From an uncultured Flavobacteriales bacterium (GTDB lineage: Bacteria; Bacteroidota; Bacteroidia; Flavobacteriales_E; Vicingaceae), in contig CAJQLW010000002.1 in the NCBI GenBank assembly GCA_905479325.1, forward strand, positions 1 to 64,000: a stretch of 64,000 bases of DNA, in the 5' to 3' direction. The position numbers and the translations under genes were made by a program. The notes beneath the pieces were generated by a model. That model did no database searches. It had not been told where the DNA came from and saw only the letters and a list, made by a program, of their open reading frames with translations. This document shows, piece by piece, positions 17,185 to 26,708 of the stretch. Within the stretch, counting starts at the first letter, position 1. Each line of letters starts with the position of its first letter.

Positions 17185-19206
17185 TTATTTCGCTTTTTTT
17201 ACCATTGCTTCCAATTCAAACATTTCGTCTCTTAATTTGGCGGCCATTATAAAATCCATTTCTTTCGCAGCCTTTTCCATTTCTTTTCTCGTGCGTTTGA
17301 GTGATTTTTCCAAATCAGCCTTACTGAGGTATTTTGTTTCAGGATCAGCAGCTAATGGTATGCTTTCATCAATTTTATATTCTCTTGGGGCTTTACTTCC
17401 GTCTGCAACTTCAGTTTGTCGAAGGACATTCTCTTTACTCTTGTTTAGGGCCTGCGGTACAAGGCCATGCTTGGTGTTGTAGGCTATTTGCTTTTCTCTT
17501 CTGCGCTCAGTTTCATCCATTGTACGTTGCATTGAACCGGTAATTGTATCTGCATAAAAAATAGCAATTCCATTCACGTTTCTAGCAGCTCTACCCACTG
17601 TTTGTGTCAAAGATCTACCGGATCTCAAAAAACCTTCCTTGTCAGCGTCCATAATTGCCACCAAAGAAACTTCTGGTAAATCCAAACCTTCTCTTAATAA
17701 GTTCACACCCACCAAAACGTCAAAAACGCCAAATCTTAAGTCCCTTAGAATTTCTACCCTTTCCAAAGTGTCAACGTCAGAGTGAATGTATCGCGTTTTA
17801 ATTCCATTTTTTATGAAATACTTGGTAAGTTCTTCTGCCATCCTTTTGGTCAGTGTTGTTACCAATGTACGTTCGTTCTTTTCTATACGAATGGCTACCT
17901 CTTCCATCAAATCATCCACTTGATTTTGGGTTGGGCGTACCTCAATGATAGGGTCTAGCAATCCAGTGGGTCGAATTACTTGTTCAACAATGACACCTTC
18001 AGATTCTCTTATTTCATAATCTGCAGGAGTTGCACTCACGTAAATGGCTTGATTTCGTAAAGCTTCCCATTCTTCAAACTTTAACGGTCGGTTGTCCATT
18101 GCGGCAGGAAGTCTAAAACCATATTCTACCAAGTTAATTTTTCTTGAACGATCGCCGCCGTACATGGCATTTACTTGTGAAACTGTTACGTGACTTTCAT
18201 CAACAACCAATAAATAATCGTCAGGAAAATAATCTATTAAGCAGAATGGTCTCGTGCCAGGCTCTCTTGCATCAAAATACCTAGAGTAGTTTTCAATACC
18301 GGAACAGTATCCCAACTCTTTCATCATTTCTAAATCATACAAGGTTCTTTCTTCTAACCTTTTTGCTTCAAGTGGTTTGCCAATTTCTTTAAAATATTCC
18401 ACCTGCTTTACCATATCTTGCTGAATTTGCCAAATTGAATCGTTCATTCGGTCTTTGGTGGTTACGAAGATGTTGGCTGGATAAATGTTCAAGTTTTGAA
18501 ACTTTTCAATGGTATTGCCATTGTTCGGATCAAAGGAGCGAATGTCTTCAATCTCATCCCCGAAAAAACTAATTCGATAAGCGATGTCGGCGTATGCAGG
18601 AAATAAATCTACCGTATCTCCTTTTACACGAAATTTCCCTCTTGTAAAATCCCCTGAACTTCTAGAATATAGGGCACTCACAAATTGGTGCAGTAGTTTA
18701 TTTCTGCTAATTAATTGACCAACTTTGATGTGTGTTACATTTTGCTTGAAGTCAGATGGGTTAGAAATACCATAAATGCAAGATACAGAGGAAACTACTA
18801 TAACATCTCTTCGTCCTGAAAGTAGGGCAGAGGTGGCGCTTAATCGTAGCTTTTCAATTTCATCGTTAATGGAAAGGTCTTTTTCTATATAGGTATCTGA
18901 ACCGGGAATGTAGGCTTCTGGTTGATAATAATCATAGTAAGAAACAAAGTACTCAACAGAGTTTTCAGGAAAAAACTGTTTAAACTCCCCATACAGCTGA
19001 GCCGCTAGGGTTTTATTATGGCTAAGAACCAAGGTTGGTCTGCCTGTTTCTTGTATTACGTTAGCAATGGTAAACGTTTTACCAGACCCTGTAACACCTA
19101 AAAGTGTTTGAGCAGTAATGCCATCATTAACTCCTTCAACGAGTTGCTTTATTGCTTGTGGTTGATCTCCAGTTGGTTTGTAATCAGAAACAAGTTTGAA
19201 TTCCAT
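17185..19206 (-). CDS. uvrB: Excinuclease ABC subunit B, UvrB
   Basis: This 673-residue protein has the normal UvrB length. It is the damage-verifying helicase of nucleotide excision repair. Walker A is GVTGSGKT (37-44). The beta-hairpin that clamps DNA has the usual aromatic cluster (SYYDYYQPEAY, about 89-99). Later helicase motifs include VDESH and GVNLLREGLDLPEVSL. A C-terminal UVR domain for UvrC contact is at about 632-668. The ATG at 19206 is fixed by family alignment. It lies only four bases after a perfect promoter box, so the message is probably leaderless. Confidence 0.97.
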   Translation of the reverse strand: MEFKLVSDYKPTGDQPQAIKQLVEGVNDGITAQTLLGVTGSGKTFTIANVIQETGRPTLVLSHNKTLAAQLYGEFKQFFPENSVEYFVSYYDYYQPEAYIPGSDTYIEKDLSINDEIEKLRLSATSALLSGRRDVIVVSSVSCIYGISNPSDFKQNVTHIKVGQLISRNKLLHQFVSALYSRSSGDFTRGKFRVKGDTVDLFPAYADIAYRISFFGDEIEDIRSFDPNNGNTIEKFQNLNIYPANIFVTTKDRMNDSIWQIQQDMVKQVEYFKEIGKPLEAKRLEERTLYDLEMMKELGYCSGIENYSRYFDAREPGTRPFCLIDYFPDDYLLVVDESHVTVSQVNAMYGGDRSRKINLVEYGFRLPAAMDNRPLKFEEWEALRNQAIYVSATPADYEIRESEGVIVEQVIRPTGLLDPIIEVRPTQNQVDDLMEEVAIRIEKNERTLVTTLTKRMAEELTKYFIKNGIKTRYIHSDVDTLERVEILRDLRFGVFDVLVGVNLLREGLDLPEVSLVAIMDADKEGFLRSGRSLTQTVGRAARNVNGIAIFYADTITGSMQRTMDETERRREKQIAYNTKHGLVPQALNKSKENVLRQTEVADGSKAPREYKIDESIPLAADPETKYLSKADLEKSLKRTRKEMEKAAKEMDFIMAAKLRDEMFELEAMVKKAK

Positions 19207-19210
19207 GTTT

Positions 19211-19239
19211 CAAAATTACAGATTGAATGACATCCTCAA
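19211..19239 (-). promoter_or_regulatory. uvrB promoter (TTG - 18 bp - TAATTTTG)
   Basis: On the minus strand a TTG (19237-19239) is followed by 18 bases and the -7 box TAATTTTG (19211-19218). Only AAAC separates the box from the uvrB ATG. With the usual Bacteroidota start position, transcription would begin at or next to the start codon. Confidence 0.7.
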
Positions 19240-19248
19240 TGAGAAATT

Positions 19249-20199
19249 TTAGTTCTTTATTACCTTGCTTACTATTTTTTCATTGTCGGCAGTAATGATT
19301 TCAACAAAGTAAATACCTTTTTCACCTGAGATGGATATATCTTGTTTTTCAGTTTGCAAAAATCCCTCTGCTACATTTTGGCCAAGCATGTTTCGAATTA
19401 CAAATGTTGAACCCAATAGAGACTTATTAGATACAATTGAAATGTTTTCTTTTGTTGGATTTGGATAAATTGAAATTTCTACTTCTTTGTTTTTTGTGTT
19501 TGTGATGGATGTAGAAATTGGGAAAGTAGAAAGAATTGATATTTCCGCTTGAGTTAGAATTCTGTTATACACTCTAACGTCATTTAATCCACCAATAAAA
19601 CTTCGTGTATTTAAATTAGAGGCTCCTAGATATATTTTTTTCAATAAAGGAGAATTCCCCGTTGACAAGGTTTCTGTGTGAGTTTTCATTAATTGACCAT
19701 CTATATACAATTTAGTTGTAACTCCATTATTTTGAGCAACTATATGATGCCAATTTCCATCAAAGTAATTTGAGTCAGAAACTACTCCATTAGCAGAACT
19801 GTAAGAGAAAAAAGCGAGAAGGTTTCCAGTACCATTTTTTATTCCTAAACCAAAACCCGCATATGCTCCTTGAATAAATATTTGGTCTGGTGTTAAAAAC
19901 CCAATTGGCACTAAAGAATCAGCTCTAAACCACAAGGCAACTGCAGTTGAAGTGAAATTGGAATTATTAAATATGGTTGTTTGATCTGCTCTGTCTGTTC
20001 CATTGAATTCCAACGCCATATTATTTCCAAAAAATGGACTAAAGGTTGCGTTGCTGTCAATAATTAAATGGTTAGACGTTGTGCTTAAGTCATTCCCGTT
20101 ATTGTCCAACGGGTAGTGTGCGACTAAACCAACTTGTAAATTTTGAGCCGTTAATGTTATTCCGATGATAGAAAGTAATGTGAGTAGAATTGTTTTCAT
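19249..20199 (-). CDS. Secreted LamG/concanavalin-like domain protein with T9SS sorting domain
   Basis: This 316-residue protein has a signal peptide (about 1-18), a LamG-like jelly-roll domain (about 22-228) and a type IX secretion sorting domain at the C terminus (about 238-316, starting VEISIYPNPTKEN). The core pattern LVAHYPLDNNGND, followed by ALEFNGTDRA and WHHIVAQNNG, is typical of LamG_3 modules that bind glycans or surface proteins. No enzymatic motif is present. It probably acts on the cell surface or as a secreted binding protein. It sits upstream of uvrB but is separated by uvrB's own promoter. Confidence 0.88.
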   Translation of the reverse strand: MKTILLTLLSIIGITLTAQNLQVGLVAHYPLDNNGNDLSTTSNHLIIDSNATFSPFFGNNMALEFNGTDRADQTTIFNNSNFTSTAVALWFRADSLVPIGFLTPDQIFIQGAYAGFGLGIKNGTGNLLAFFSYSSANGVVSDSNYFDGNWHHIVAQNNGVTTKLYIDGQLMKTHTETLSTGNSPLLKKIYLGASNLNTRSFIGGLNDVRVYNRILTQAEISILSTFPISTSITNTKNKEVEISIYPNPTKENISIVSNKSLLGSTFVIRNMLGQNVAEGFLQTEKQDISISGEKGIYFVEIITADNEKIVSKVIKN

Positions 20200-20329
20200 T
20201 ATCTATGATTTTCTTCAAATTAAAAGTACGTAATTATTTATAGATGTTAGTTTTGGATTTTAACAATGCTTATATAATTAACCTTCTATCTATTCATTTA
20301 AAGACTCACTTATTCACCGATTCAAAAAT

Positions 20330-21610
20330 CTACTCAATTTCCAACTCCAACCATCTTTCTAAAGCTGCAACCATTTGCTCTCTTTGTTTGTCTGTCATGT
20401 TCTTTATTCGCGCAGCTCCATGGTCCTTTCCTTCTAAGAAAAACCAAAGTGCATCAACTCCTTTTTGCTCACGTTCAGCGGTAACTGACCAAGTGTCTTT
20501 ATTACCATTAATGTATATGAATTGATTCCCATTGGTTTTAATCCATTTTTGCATTTTTTGAGGTACAGAATTATCAAAATCAACCTTCATTTTGTTGGGC
20601 ATAAAAATAGCCGAAGGGTTTTTATCGTTGGGTAATGCTTTTATATATTCTTTAAAATCAGAAATATCATATCCATAATAGCCCATTTCAGAACCTGCCT
20701 GATAGTAATGTGATGCAAAACTTTCCATGCTTTCGTCTGAGAAAAAATCTAATCCAGATACTTTAACAAAATGGTACAAGATCGTTTCTAAGTCAGTGTC
20801 CTTAGATGGGATATCTGAGCATTCAGTGCCCCACTGCCAAAAAGAAAATGGATATTCTAAAACAGCATATTCAAATGCTTCTTCAAATTTCAAGTAATTG
20901 AAGTTCAACCTCGCGCCGTAAGTGTACCATTTTAAAAGTGGTAATACCTTTTCTCTATTTTTAAACAATGTAAACTGAACTTCCTTAATGGCATCTCTGC
21001 ACTCTTTACTACCAACTGTATCTAAAAAAGTGTAAATTCTTTTATCTTCGAGTCCCCGGGTTGAAGGCGCTACATAAGGCATGCTCACGTCAACGTCTTT
21101 GGGATAAAAATACCTGTAAAAAATGGTAGTCTGTCCTCCTTTGCTAATTCCCGTTGATATCCACTTGCCGCTGTATATGGTTCTAAATATTTCATTGATA
21201 TGGTGTAAATCTCCGGCTACTTGCTCTAGATTAAGGTAGTTGAAATCTATGGAGTCTGGCATGCTTTCACCAAAAAACCTGTGTTCAATGTTGATTTGGT
21301 TCGCACCGAGCAACTCTGCCGGTTCTGAAATTCTGTTTCGAGCATTGGCATAGCCATTGGTAACCATTACGATAGGTTCATCAAACCCGGCATGACTTAT
21401 GAAGGCTCTTTGATAAAAATATCCTTTAGATGGGTCGTTGTGATCTAGTGGTTGCCTGATTTTTAGCTCGTATGCCGCTTCGTAGCCAACAGGCGTAAGT
21501 ACCTTTTCGAACATCACATCAGGTAAATTAAATAATTGTTCTCTTATGTTCTGAGCTGATATTAAGTTCGCTATTAAAACGAAAGCGATAAAGAAACTTG
21601 TTTTTTTCAT
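20330..21610 (-). CDS. Secreted S37/S28-type serine aminopeptidase (PS-10 family)
   Basis: This 426-residue protein has a signal peptide (1-19) and an alpha/beta-hydrolase fold of the peptidase S37 (PS-10, tripeptidyl aminopeptidase) type. The nucleophile elbow is G-I-S156-K-G-G-Q. The family motif NIEHRFFGES is at about 107-116. The likely acid and base are Asp in NGNKDTWS and His in GKDHGAAR near the C terminus. It would trim tri- or dipeptides from imported or extracellular protein. It lies 9 bases after the preceding gene of the same strand, so the two may be cotranscribed. Together with the S46 peptidase nearby it suggests use of peptides as nutrients. Confidence 0.85.
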   Translation of the reverse strand: MKKTSFFIAFVLIANLISAQNIREQLFNLPDVMFEKVLTPVGYEAAYELKIRQPLDHNDPSKGYFYQRAFISHAGFDEPIVMVTNGYANARNRISEPAELLGANQINIEHRFFGESMPDSIDFNYLNLEQVAGDLHHINEIFRTIYSGKWISTGISKGGQTTIFYRYFYPKDVDVSMPYVAPSTRGLEDKRIYTFLDTVGSKECRDAIKEVQFTLFKNREKVLPLLKWYTYGARLNFNYLKFEEAFEYAVLEYPFSFWQWGTECSDIPSKDTDLETILYHFVKVSGLDFFSDESMESFASHYYQAGSEMGYYGYDISDFKEYIKALPNDKNPSAIFMPNKMKVDFDNSVPQKMQKWIKTNGNQFIYINGNKDTWSVTAEREQKGVDALWFFLEGKDHGAARIKNMTDKQREQMVAALERWLELEIE

Positions 21611-21619
21611 AGGTGTAAA

Positions 21620-22645
21620 TTAATGGTTTAGGCTTCTCATTTCACTCCAAGTCCAATTTTTTTTTGGTTCAATCAACTGGTAGATGTTGCTGAAATAAGA
21701 TAAAATCTTATCCTCAAAGTTTTTCGGTAAAATACTCGAGGAGTAGATTGTTCGTTCCGAAGGGTTCGCAAACCGATCTGCTTTTGTTAGTTCGGCAGAT
21801 TCTAACCTTACTATCGGTCCTGTGTCTGCGATTGAGTCTACCTTCCATCGGTAACCTGATGTTTCTATTTGGTTTAAATCAAAAACGAGTGGTTTTAAAT
21901 CAACTCTTGGCAAGTTTGGTCGGCTAGCTAAATCAATCCAAGTAGTGTATTTGTATTCTAGCTCATATCTGTTGTCAGGGTAAATGGCTAGCAGAATATC
22001 AAAACCTTCTGATGAATTAAACAAAGCGTAATAATGTGAAGGGTGTTCAAATTCTTTCTTTATAAGACCTATGTTTTTATAGGCACAAGCTTTGATTTCA
22101 AATTTTATACCCGAAACAACTAAATTGTATTCGGTTTCCCAATTCTCTTTGTATTGATCTATGTTCTGTAAAACATCTGGAAAGACTTGTAGAAAAAAAT
22201 CAAACTTTCGAACACAATTTTCTATTTCATCTTTGTTTTCAAACGGACGATAGAATTTATCCTTCTCCACTTTATTCATCCAACAGCAGAGCTTTAATGC
22301 ATAATCGTCATTCTCATTATTCGGTCTAAATTCTCGGAAGTCTCCAATTCTAGCCATTGCAATTAATTCTTCTTTAAAAGATAAAGCTAATTCAGGGTAA
22401 AAGAGTGCAAAAACTCCTACAAATCCATCAATATCGAAATGAGTCGCAGAAACGAGAGGGTTTTCAATGCCTGTATAATGCACGGACAAAGCATTTAGTA
22501 CAATTTCTCCTGAAGTATCTGCTGCTATTTCACGTATGGTATTTGCTCCTTTCCGGTGTGAAAAACATAGATTTTGCGGATGCAGACCATCAACAATAGT
22601 AACTTTTTGGTTTCCTATTTTATGAAAAGGGACAAAGGTTTTCAT
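21620..22645 (-). CDS. DUF6687-like conserved protein
   Basis: This 341-residue cytoplasmic protein has no signal peptide. The N-terminal half carries IVDGLHPQNLCFSHRKG, then ADTSGEIVLNAL and a conserved SATHFDIDGFVGVFAL. That pattern resembles DUF6687 proteins, which are possibly metal-dependent. The His-x-Asp-x-Asp arrangement could be a metal site. The family name comes from memory of the motif and should be checked. The S37 peptidase gene follows after 9 bases, suggesting an operon. The role is unknown. Confidence 0.65.
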   Translation of the reverse strand: MKTFVPFHKIGNQKVTIVDGLHPQNLCFSHRKGANTIREIAADTSGEIVLNALSVHYTGIENPLVSATHFDIDGFVGVFALFYPELALSFKEELIAMARIGDFREFRPNNENDDYALKLCCWMNKVEKDKFYRPFENKDEIENCVRKFDFFLQVFPDVLQNIDQYKENWETEYNLVVSGIKFEIKACAYKNIGLIKKEFEHPSHYYALFNSSEGFDILLAIYPDNRYELEYKYTTWIDLASRPNLPRVDLKPLVFDLNQIETSGYRWKVDSIADTGPIVRLESAELTKADRFANPSERTIYSSSILPKNFEDKILSYFSNIYQLIEPKKNWTWSEMRSLNH

Positions 22646-22664
22646 GTTTGATGAACTGATTGCT

Positions 22665-22693
22665 TTTGCGTATTATTGAACATGCTAAATTTC
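22665..22693 (+). promoter_or_regulatory. Promoter for the TMEM175-like gene (TTTG - 17 bp - TAAATTTC)
   Basis: TTTG at 22665-22668 is followed by 17 bases and TAAATTTC, which differs from TAnnTTTG only in the last base. Four bases (CACA) separate it from the ATG at 22698, the same spacing seen at other predicted leaderless genes in this window. Confidence 0.55.
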
Positions 22694-22697
22694 CACA

Positions 22698-23663
22698 ATG
22701 TTTAAGAATATTCATAGTAAACACAGACGTTTTTCCGAGACTGGTTTCCGTTATAGTGGTTTGGAAAGTAGTCGGTTAGAAAACTTAACCGATGCAGTAT
22801 TTGCCTTTGCCATTACCTTATTGGTGATTGCTTCAGAAGTTCCTAAAACCTACGTTGAGCTGCAGGCTTCTATGTACGATTTTATAGGTTTTATTGCATG
22901 TATTTTAATGTTATTAGCGCTTTGGAGCAACCACGCAACTTATTTTCTAAAATATGGTTTGCAGGATAAGCGAACGAAAACCTTGAATTTTCTATTTCTG
23001 TTTGTTTTATTGTTTTACATCTACCCTTTAAAGTATTTATTTTCCTACATAGGTTCTGTGCAGTTAGTAAATATGTTACGCAATTTCGGATTTACTTCTG
23101 ATGCGTATTTAATAGCCTTGGAAAAGGCAAGATTGGCTCAATTATCTGTAGACGATTGGGCTGACATTATGATTCGTTTTGGAATAGGACTACTAGCCAT
23201 GCATTCTATTCTATTTGGATTTTTTCAGAATGCTTACCGGAATAGGAAGCTGCTTAAATTAAACAAACTCGAATTATTCGAGACCAAAACCTCCATGATT
23301 GCATTTTTAATGATCATCTGCATTCTATCTATCGCAATAGTGGTGATAGGAGGAGGATATTATTCTGGATATTCCGGTATGATTTACTTGGCAATTCCTA
23401 TTTCATTGGTGCTTTTGAAGAAAATACGAGGAAAGAAAATGAAGGCGCTTAATGTGCTGAAAACAAAACGTAAAAAAGAAGCAAAGAAAAATCACCTAAA
23501 AATAAAAGTCACTTCAAAAGAACAAAATGAAGCTTCAACTTCTTTTTCTGCTACATCTAATGTGGAGGCAGAAAGTATTTCAGAAGTAAGTGTTGAAGCG
23601 AAGAGATTTGATCAAGATGAAAATTTTTCTTCTTCCAAAAGTGAAACAGATCAAAAAAAATAA
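22698..23663 (+). CDS. TMEM175/DUF1211 family potassium channel-like protein
   Basis: This 321-residue protein carries the DUF1211 signature (RLENLTDAVFAFAITLLVI, about 26-44). In TMEM175 channels this element forms the helix-1 hydrophobic gate. Further membrane segments lie at about 62-80, 98-115, 157-177 and 198-240. The C-terminal 80 residues are hydrophilic: first Lys-rich, then Ser/Glu-rich, and probably disordered in the cytoplasm. Bacterial members conduct K+ and assemble as tetramers. No partner gene is evident. The following S46 peptidase lies on the same strand 23 bases away. Confidence 0.82.
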   Translation: MFKNIHSKHRRFSETGFRYSGLESSRLENLTDAVFAFAITLLVIASEVPKTYVELQASMYDFIGFIACILMLLALWSNHATYFLKYGLQDKRTKTLNFLFLFVLLFYIYPLKYLFSYIGSVQLVNMLRNFGFTSDAYLIALEKARLAQLSVDDWADIMIRFGIGLLAMHSILFGFFQNAYRNRKLLKLNKLELFETKTSMIAFLMIICILSIAIVVIGGGYYSGYSGMIYLAIPISLVLLKKIRGKKMKALNVLKTKRKKEAKKNHLKIKVTSKEQNEASTSFSATSNVEAESISEVSVEAKRFDQDENFSSSKSETDQKK

Positions 23664-23686
23664 TCAATTAATAAGTAAACAAAACC

Positions 23687-25828
23687 ATGAAAAAAGTAAC
23701 AGCATTATTTCTAAGTCTATTCATCACCATTTCTATACTTTCTGCAAAGGAAGGAATGTGGTTACCAATGCTTTTAAAAAGTTTAAATGAGGGAGACATG
23801 CAAAGCATGGGGCTGAAATTATCGGCAGAAGACATTTACAGTGTAAATCAATCGAGTTTAAAAGATGCAATTATTTCTTTTGGAGGATTCTGCACAGGAG
23901 AAATTATTTCGGATCAAGGACTAATTTTAACAAACCACCACTGTGGCTATGGTCAAATTCAGTCACACAGTTCAGTTGAAAACGATTATTTGACAAATGG
24001 GTATTGGGCAATGAATCATTCAGAAGAGTTAACAAACCCCGGTCTTACCGCTACCTTCATTATAAGAATGGAAGATGTAACCAAAGAGGTTTTAGATGGA
24101 ATTTCTGCTGAACTAAATGAAAGTGAGCGCCAAGCTGAAATTAGTAAGAGAACTAAAGCGAAAGTTGAAGCAACTACAAAAGACACTCATTATGAAGCAT
24201 ATATACGTCCTTTCTTTTATGGAAACGAATATTACATGTTTGTAACCGAAACGTTTAAAGATATTAGATTAGTGGGAGCGCCTCCTTCAGCCATAGGCAA
24301 GTTTGGGGGAGATACTGATAATTGGATGTGGCCTAGGCATACTGGGGATTTTTCTCTTTTTAGAATATATGCCAACAAAGACAATATGCCTGCTGACTAT
24401 GCAGAAGATAATGTTCCATTTAAACCAAGACATTTCTTGCCTATTTCGATGGATGGAGTAAAAAAAGGAGACTTTACCATGGTGTATGGATTTCCGGGGA
24501 GAACACAAGAGTATTTAACTTCATATGCTATAAAACAGATTAAAGAAGTGATTAACCCTGCACAAATAGAGGTTAGGGACCAAGCGTTGAAGATTATGGA
24601 TAAGCATATGAAAGCTAGCGATAAGGTGAGAATTCAGTATGCCTCAAAATATGCAAGCATTGCCAATTATTGGAAAAAATGGATTGGAGAAAATAGAGGT
24701 CTTGAAAAAGCAAATGCAATACAGTTGAAACAAGAAAGAGAAGCAGCTTTTTCAAAGGCTACAGCAGGAATGGATGAGTATAAAACGGTGCTTTCAGATC
24801 TCGAAAAACGTTACGAAGCGATTGAAGAGTATGAATTAGCTAGAAGTTTCTTCATCGAAATTCCATACCGAAAAATGGAAATGCTCCGATTAGCAAATAG
24901 ATTCACTTCTATTGTTGCTAAAACAGAAAAGGGAGAAGAAGTAGATCAAGAGACTATTAGTCAACTTAAAAAACAAGTTCAAGCTCATTTTAAAAACTTT
25001 GATTTGTCGACAGAGGTTGATGTTTCTCAAGCATTGTTAAAAGAGTACAAATCAAAGTTAGATGCGAAATACGTTCCCGATTTGTTAAAGGGTGGCAAGT
25101 CAGATGTGCTGCTAACAAATTATGACGATTTTATAAAGAAATCAAATTTTACAACTGAAAATCAAGTGGTCGAGTTGTTAGATAATTGGGGAAAAGGAGC
25201 TGCTAAGAAAGTAAGTAAAGACCCTGTTTATACGCTAATGAATCAGTTTTGGGACATCTATTTTAAAAATGTTAGGCCTCAACACTCAAAATATTCAAAT
25301 GAAATTGATTCGTTGAGTAAGATTTACGTTAAAGGATTACGAGATCATGTACCGGGTACATACTATCCTAATGCGAATTCTACGCTGCGATTGGCTTATG
25401 GGCAAGTTGATAATTACGATCCCAAAGATGGCGTTATATATGACTTCTTTACAACTGGAAAAGGGATTTTAGAAAAATACGATCCAGATAACGTTGATTT
25501 TAATTTACCGGAGCGACTTGTAACTTTGATCGAGAATAAAGATTTTGGACAATACGCCGACGAAGATGGAAGTTTACATGTTTGTTTTACAGCGTCAAAT
25601 CATACTACAGGAGGAAATTCAGGCAGTCCGGTAATTAATGCAAATGGAGAACTAATAGGTTTAAATTTTGACCGAAATTGGGAGGGAACCATGAGCGATA
25701 TAAACTACGACGTGAATCAATGTAGAAATATTTCGGTAGATGTGCGTTATGTTCTTTTTGTAGTAGACAAGTTTGCTAACGCAGGCCATTTAGTGAAAGA
25801 AATGAAGTTAGTTTCATCAAAAAAATAA
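23687..25828 (+). CDS. S46 family dipeptidyl-peptidase, DPP11-type (Asp/Glu-specific)
   Basis: This 713-residue periplasmic serine peptidase has a signal peptide (about 1-20). The family triad is visible: His85 in LTNHHCGYG, a candidate Asp221 (HTGDFS) and Ser645 in GGNSGSP. Arg663 in LNFDRNWEG lies 18 residues after the catalytic Ser. That is the same spacing as Ser655/Arg673 of Porphyromonas DPP11, where the Arg selects acidic P1 residues. DPP7 has Gly there. The enzyme releases dipeptides from peptides for uptake. The AMP nucleosidase gene starts 4 bases later. Confidence 0.92.
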   Translation: MKKVTALFLSLFITISILSAKEGMWLPMLLKSLNEGDMQSMGLKLSAEDIYSVNQSSLKDAIISFGGFCTGEIISDQGLILTNHHCGYGQIQSHSSVENDYLTNGYWAMNHSEELTNPGLTATFIIRMEDVTKEVLDGISAELNESERQAEISKRTKAKVEATTKDTHYEAYIRPFFYGNEYYMFVTETFKDIRLVGAPPSAIGKFGGDTDNWMWPRHTGDFSLFRIYANKDNMPADYAEDNVPFKPRHFLPISMDGVKKGDFTMVYGFPGRTQEYLTSYAIKQIKEVINPAQIEVRDQALKIMDKHMKASDKVRIQYASKYASIANYWKKWIGENRGLEKANAIQLKQEREAAFSKATAGMDEYKTVLSDLEKRYEAIEEYELARSFFIEIPYRKMEMLRLANRFTSIVAKTEKGEEVDQETISQLKKQVQAHFKNFDLSTEVDVSQALLKEYKSKLDAKYVPDLLKGGKSDVLLTNYDDFIKKSNFTTENQVVELLDNWGKGAAKKVSKDPVYTLMNQFWDIYFKNVRPQHSKYSNEIDSLSKIYVKGLRDHVPGTYYPNANSTLRLAYGQVDNYDPKDGVIYDFFTTGKGILEKYDPDNVDFNLPERLVTLIENKDFGQYADEDGSLHVCFTASNHTTGGNSGSPVINANGELIGLNFDRNWEGTMSDINYDVNQCRNISVDVRYVLFVVDKFANAGHLVKEMKLVSSKK

Positions 25829-25832
25829 ATAA

Positions 25833-26621
25833 TTGAAGAATAAAAAGGAAATAGTAGAAAACTGGTTGCCAAGGTATACGGGGGTTCCATTGGAGGATTT
25901 TGGTGAATATATCTTACTCACCAACTTTAGTGATTATGTTAAAATGTTCGCTCAAGAATTCAATGTAGAAATTCATGGAGCAGATAAACCAATGCAGTCG
26001 GCTACCAGTAATGGTATTACAATTATAAACTTTGGAATAGGCAGTGCAATGGCGGCAACTGTGATGGACCTGTTGTCTGCTATTACTCCAAAAGCTGTTT
26101 TGTTTTTGGGTAAATGTGGTGGATTAAAAAAGAAAACTGTTTTGGGTGATTTGATTTTACCCATTGCAGCCATAAGAGGTGAGGGGACAAGTAATGATTA
26201 CCTGCCACCAGAGGTGCCGGCGTTACCTAGTTTTAGGTTACAGCGGGCAGTTTCTTCAATGATTAAGAAACACGAATTAGATTATTGGACGGGAACAGTT
26301 TACACAACAAATAGAAGAGTTTGGGAGCACGATGAAAAGTTTAAAGACTATCTGCGAGAAATAAGAGCAATGGCCATAGATATGGAAACAGCTACCATAT
26401 TTTCAGTCGGTTTTTTTAATGGAATACCACATGGAGCATTGTTATTGGTATCTGATAACCCTATGATTCCAGAAGGCATAAAAACAGCCGATAGCGATAA
26501 AAAAGTTAGTTCGACTTTTGTAAACAAACACATTCAAATAGGCATAGATTCGCTGCTTGAACTAAAGGAGTCTGGTGAGTCTGTGAAACACATGCGTTTT
26601 GAGAGCCCCTTAGATGTTTAA
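25833..26621 (+). CDS. amn: AMP nucleosidase
   Basis: This 262-residue protein is the short Bacteroidota form of AMP nucleosidase, which splits AMP into adenine and ribose 5-phosphate. It is a PNP/UDP-phosphorylase superfamily fold with the phosphate/ribose motif FGIGSAMAATVMDLLSA, then FLGKCGGL. A late nucleoside motif has the catalytic pattern AIDMETATIFSVGF, and SDNP follows. The start is TTG, 4 bases after the S46 peptidase stop. The N-terminal EIVENWLPRYTG is the family norm, which supports this start. A strong terminator follows at 26653-26685. Confidence 0.9.
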   Translation: MKNKKEIVENWLPRYTGVPLEDFGEYILLTNFSDYVKMFAQEFNVEIHGADKPMQSATSNGITIINFGIGSAMAATVMDLLSAITPKAVLFLGKCGGLKKKTVLGDLILPIAAIRGEGTSNDYLPPEVPALPSFRLQRAVSSMIKKHELDYWTGTVYTTNRRVWEHDEKFKDYLREIRAMAIDMETATIFSVGFFNGIPHGALLLVSDNPMIPEGIKTADSDKKVSSTFVNKHIQIGIDSLLELKESGESVKHMRFESPLDV

Positions 26622-26652
26622 TTGTTAATTCGAGAACAAAGTATTAGAAATC

Positions 26653-26685
26653 AAAAAAGCCCTTGCAATTTGCAAGGGCTTTTTT
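26653..26685. terminator. Bidirectional Rho-independent terminator
   Basis: Stem GCCCTTGC / GCAAGGGC with a 5-base loop, extended by A6 and T6 flanks. It lies between the convergent amn and siaC-like genes and can serve both. Confidence 0.9.
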
Positions 26686-26708
26686 ATTATACTATTGTTT
26701 TTCGGTAA

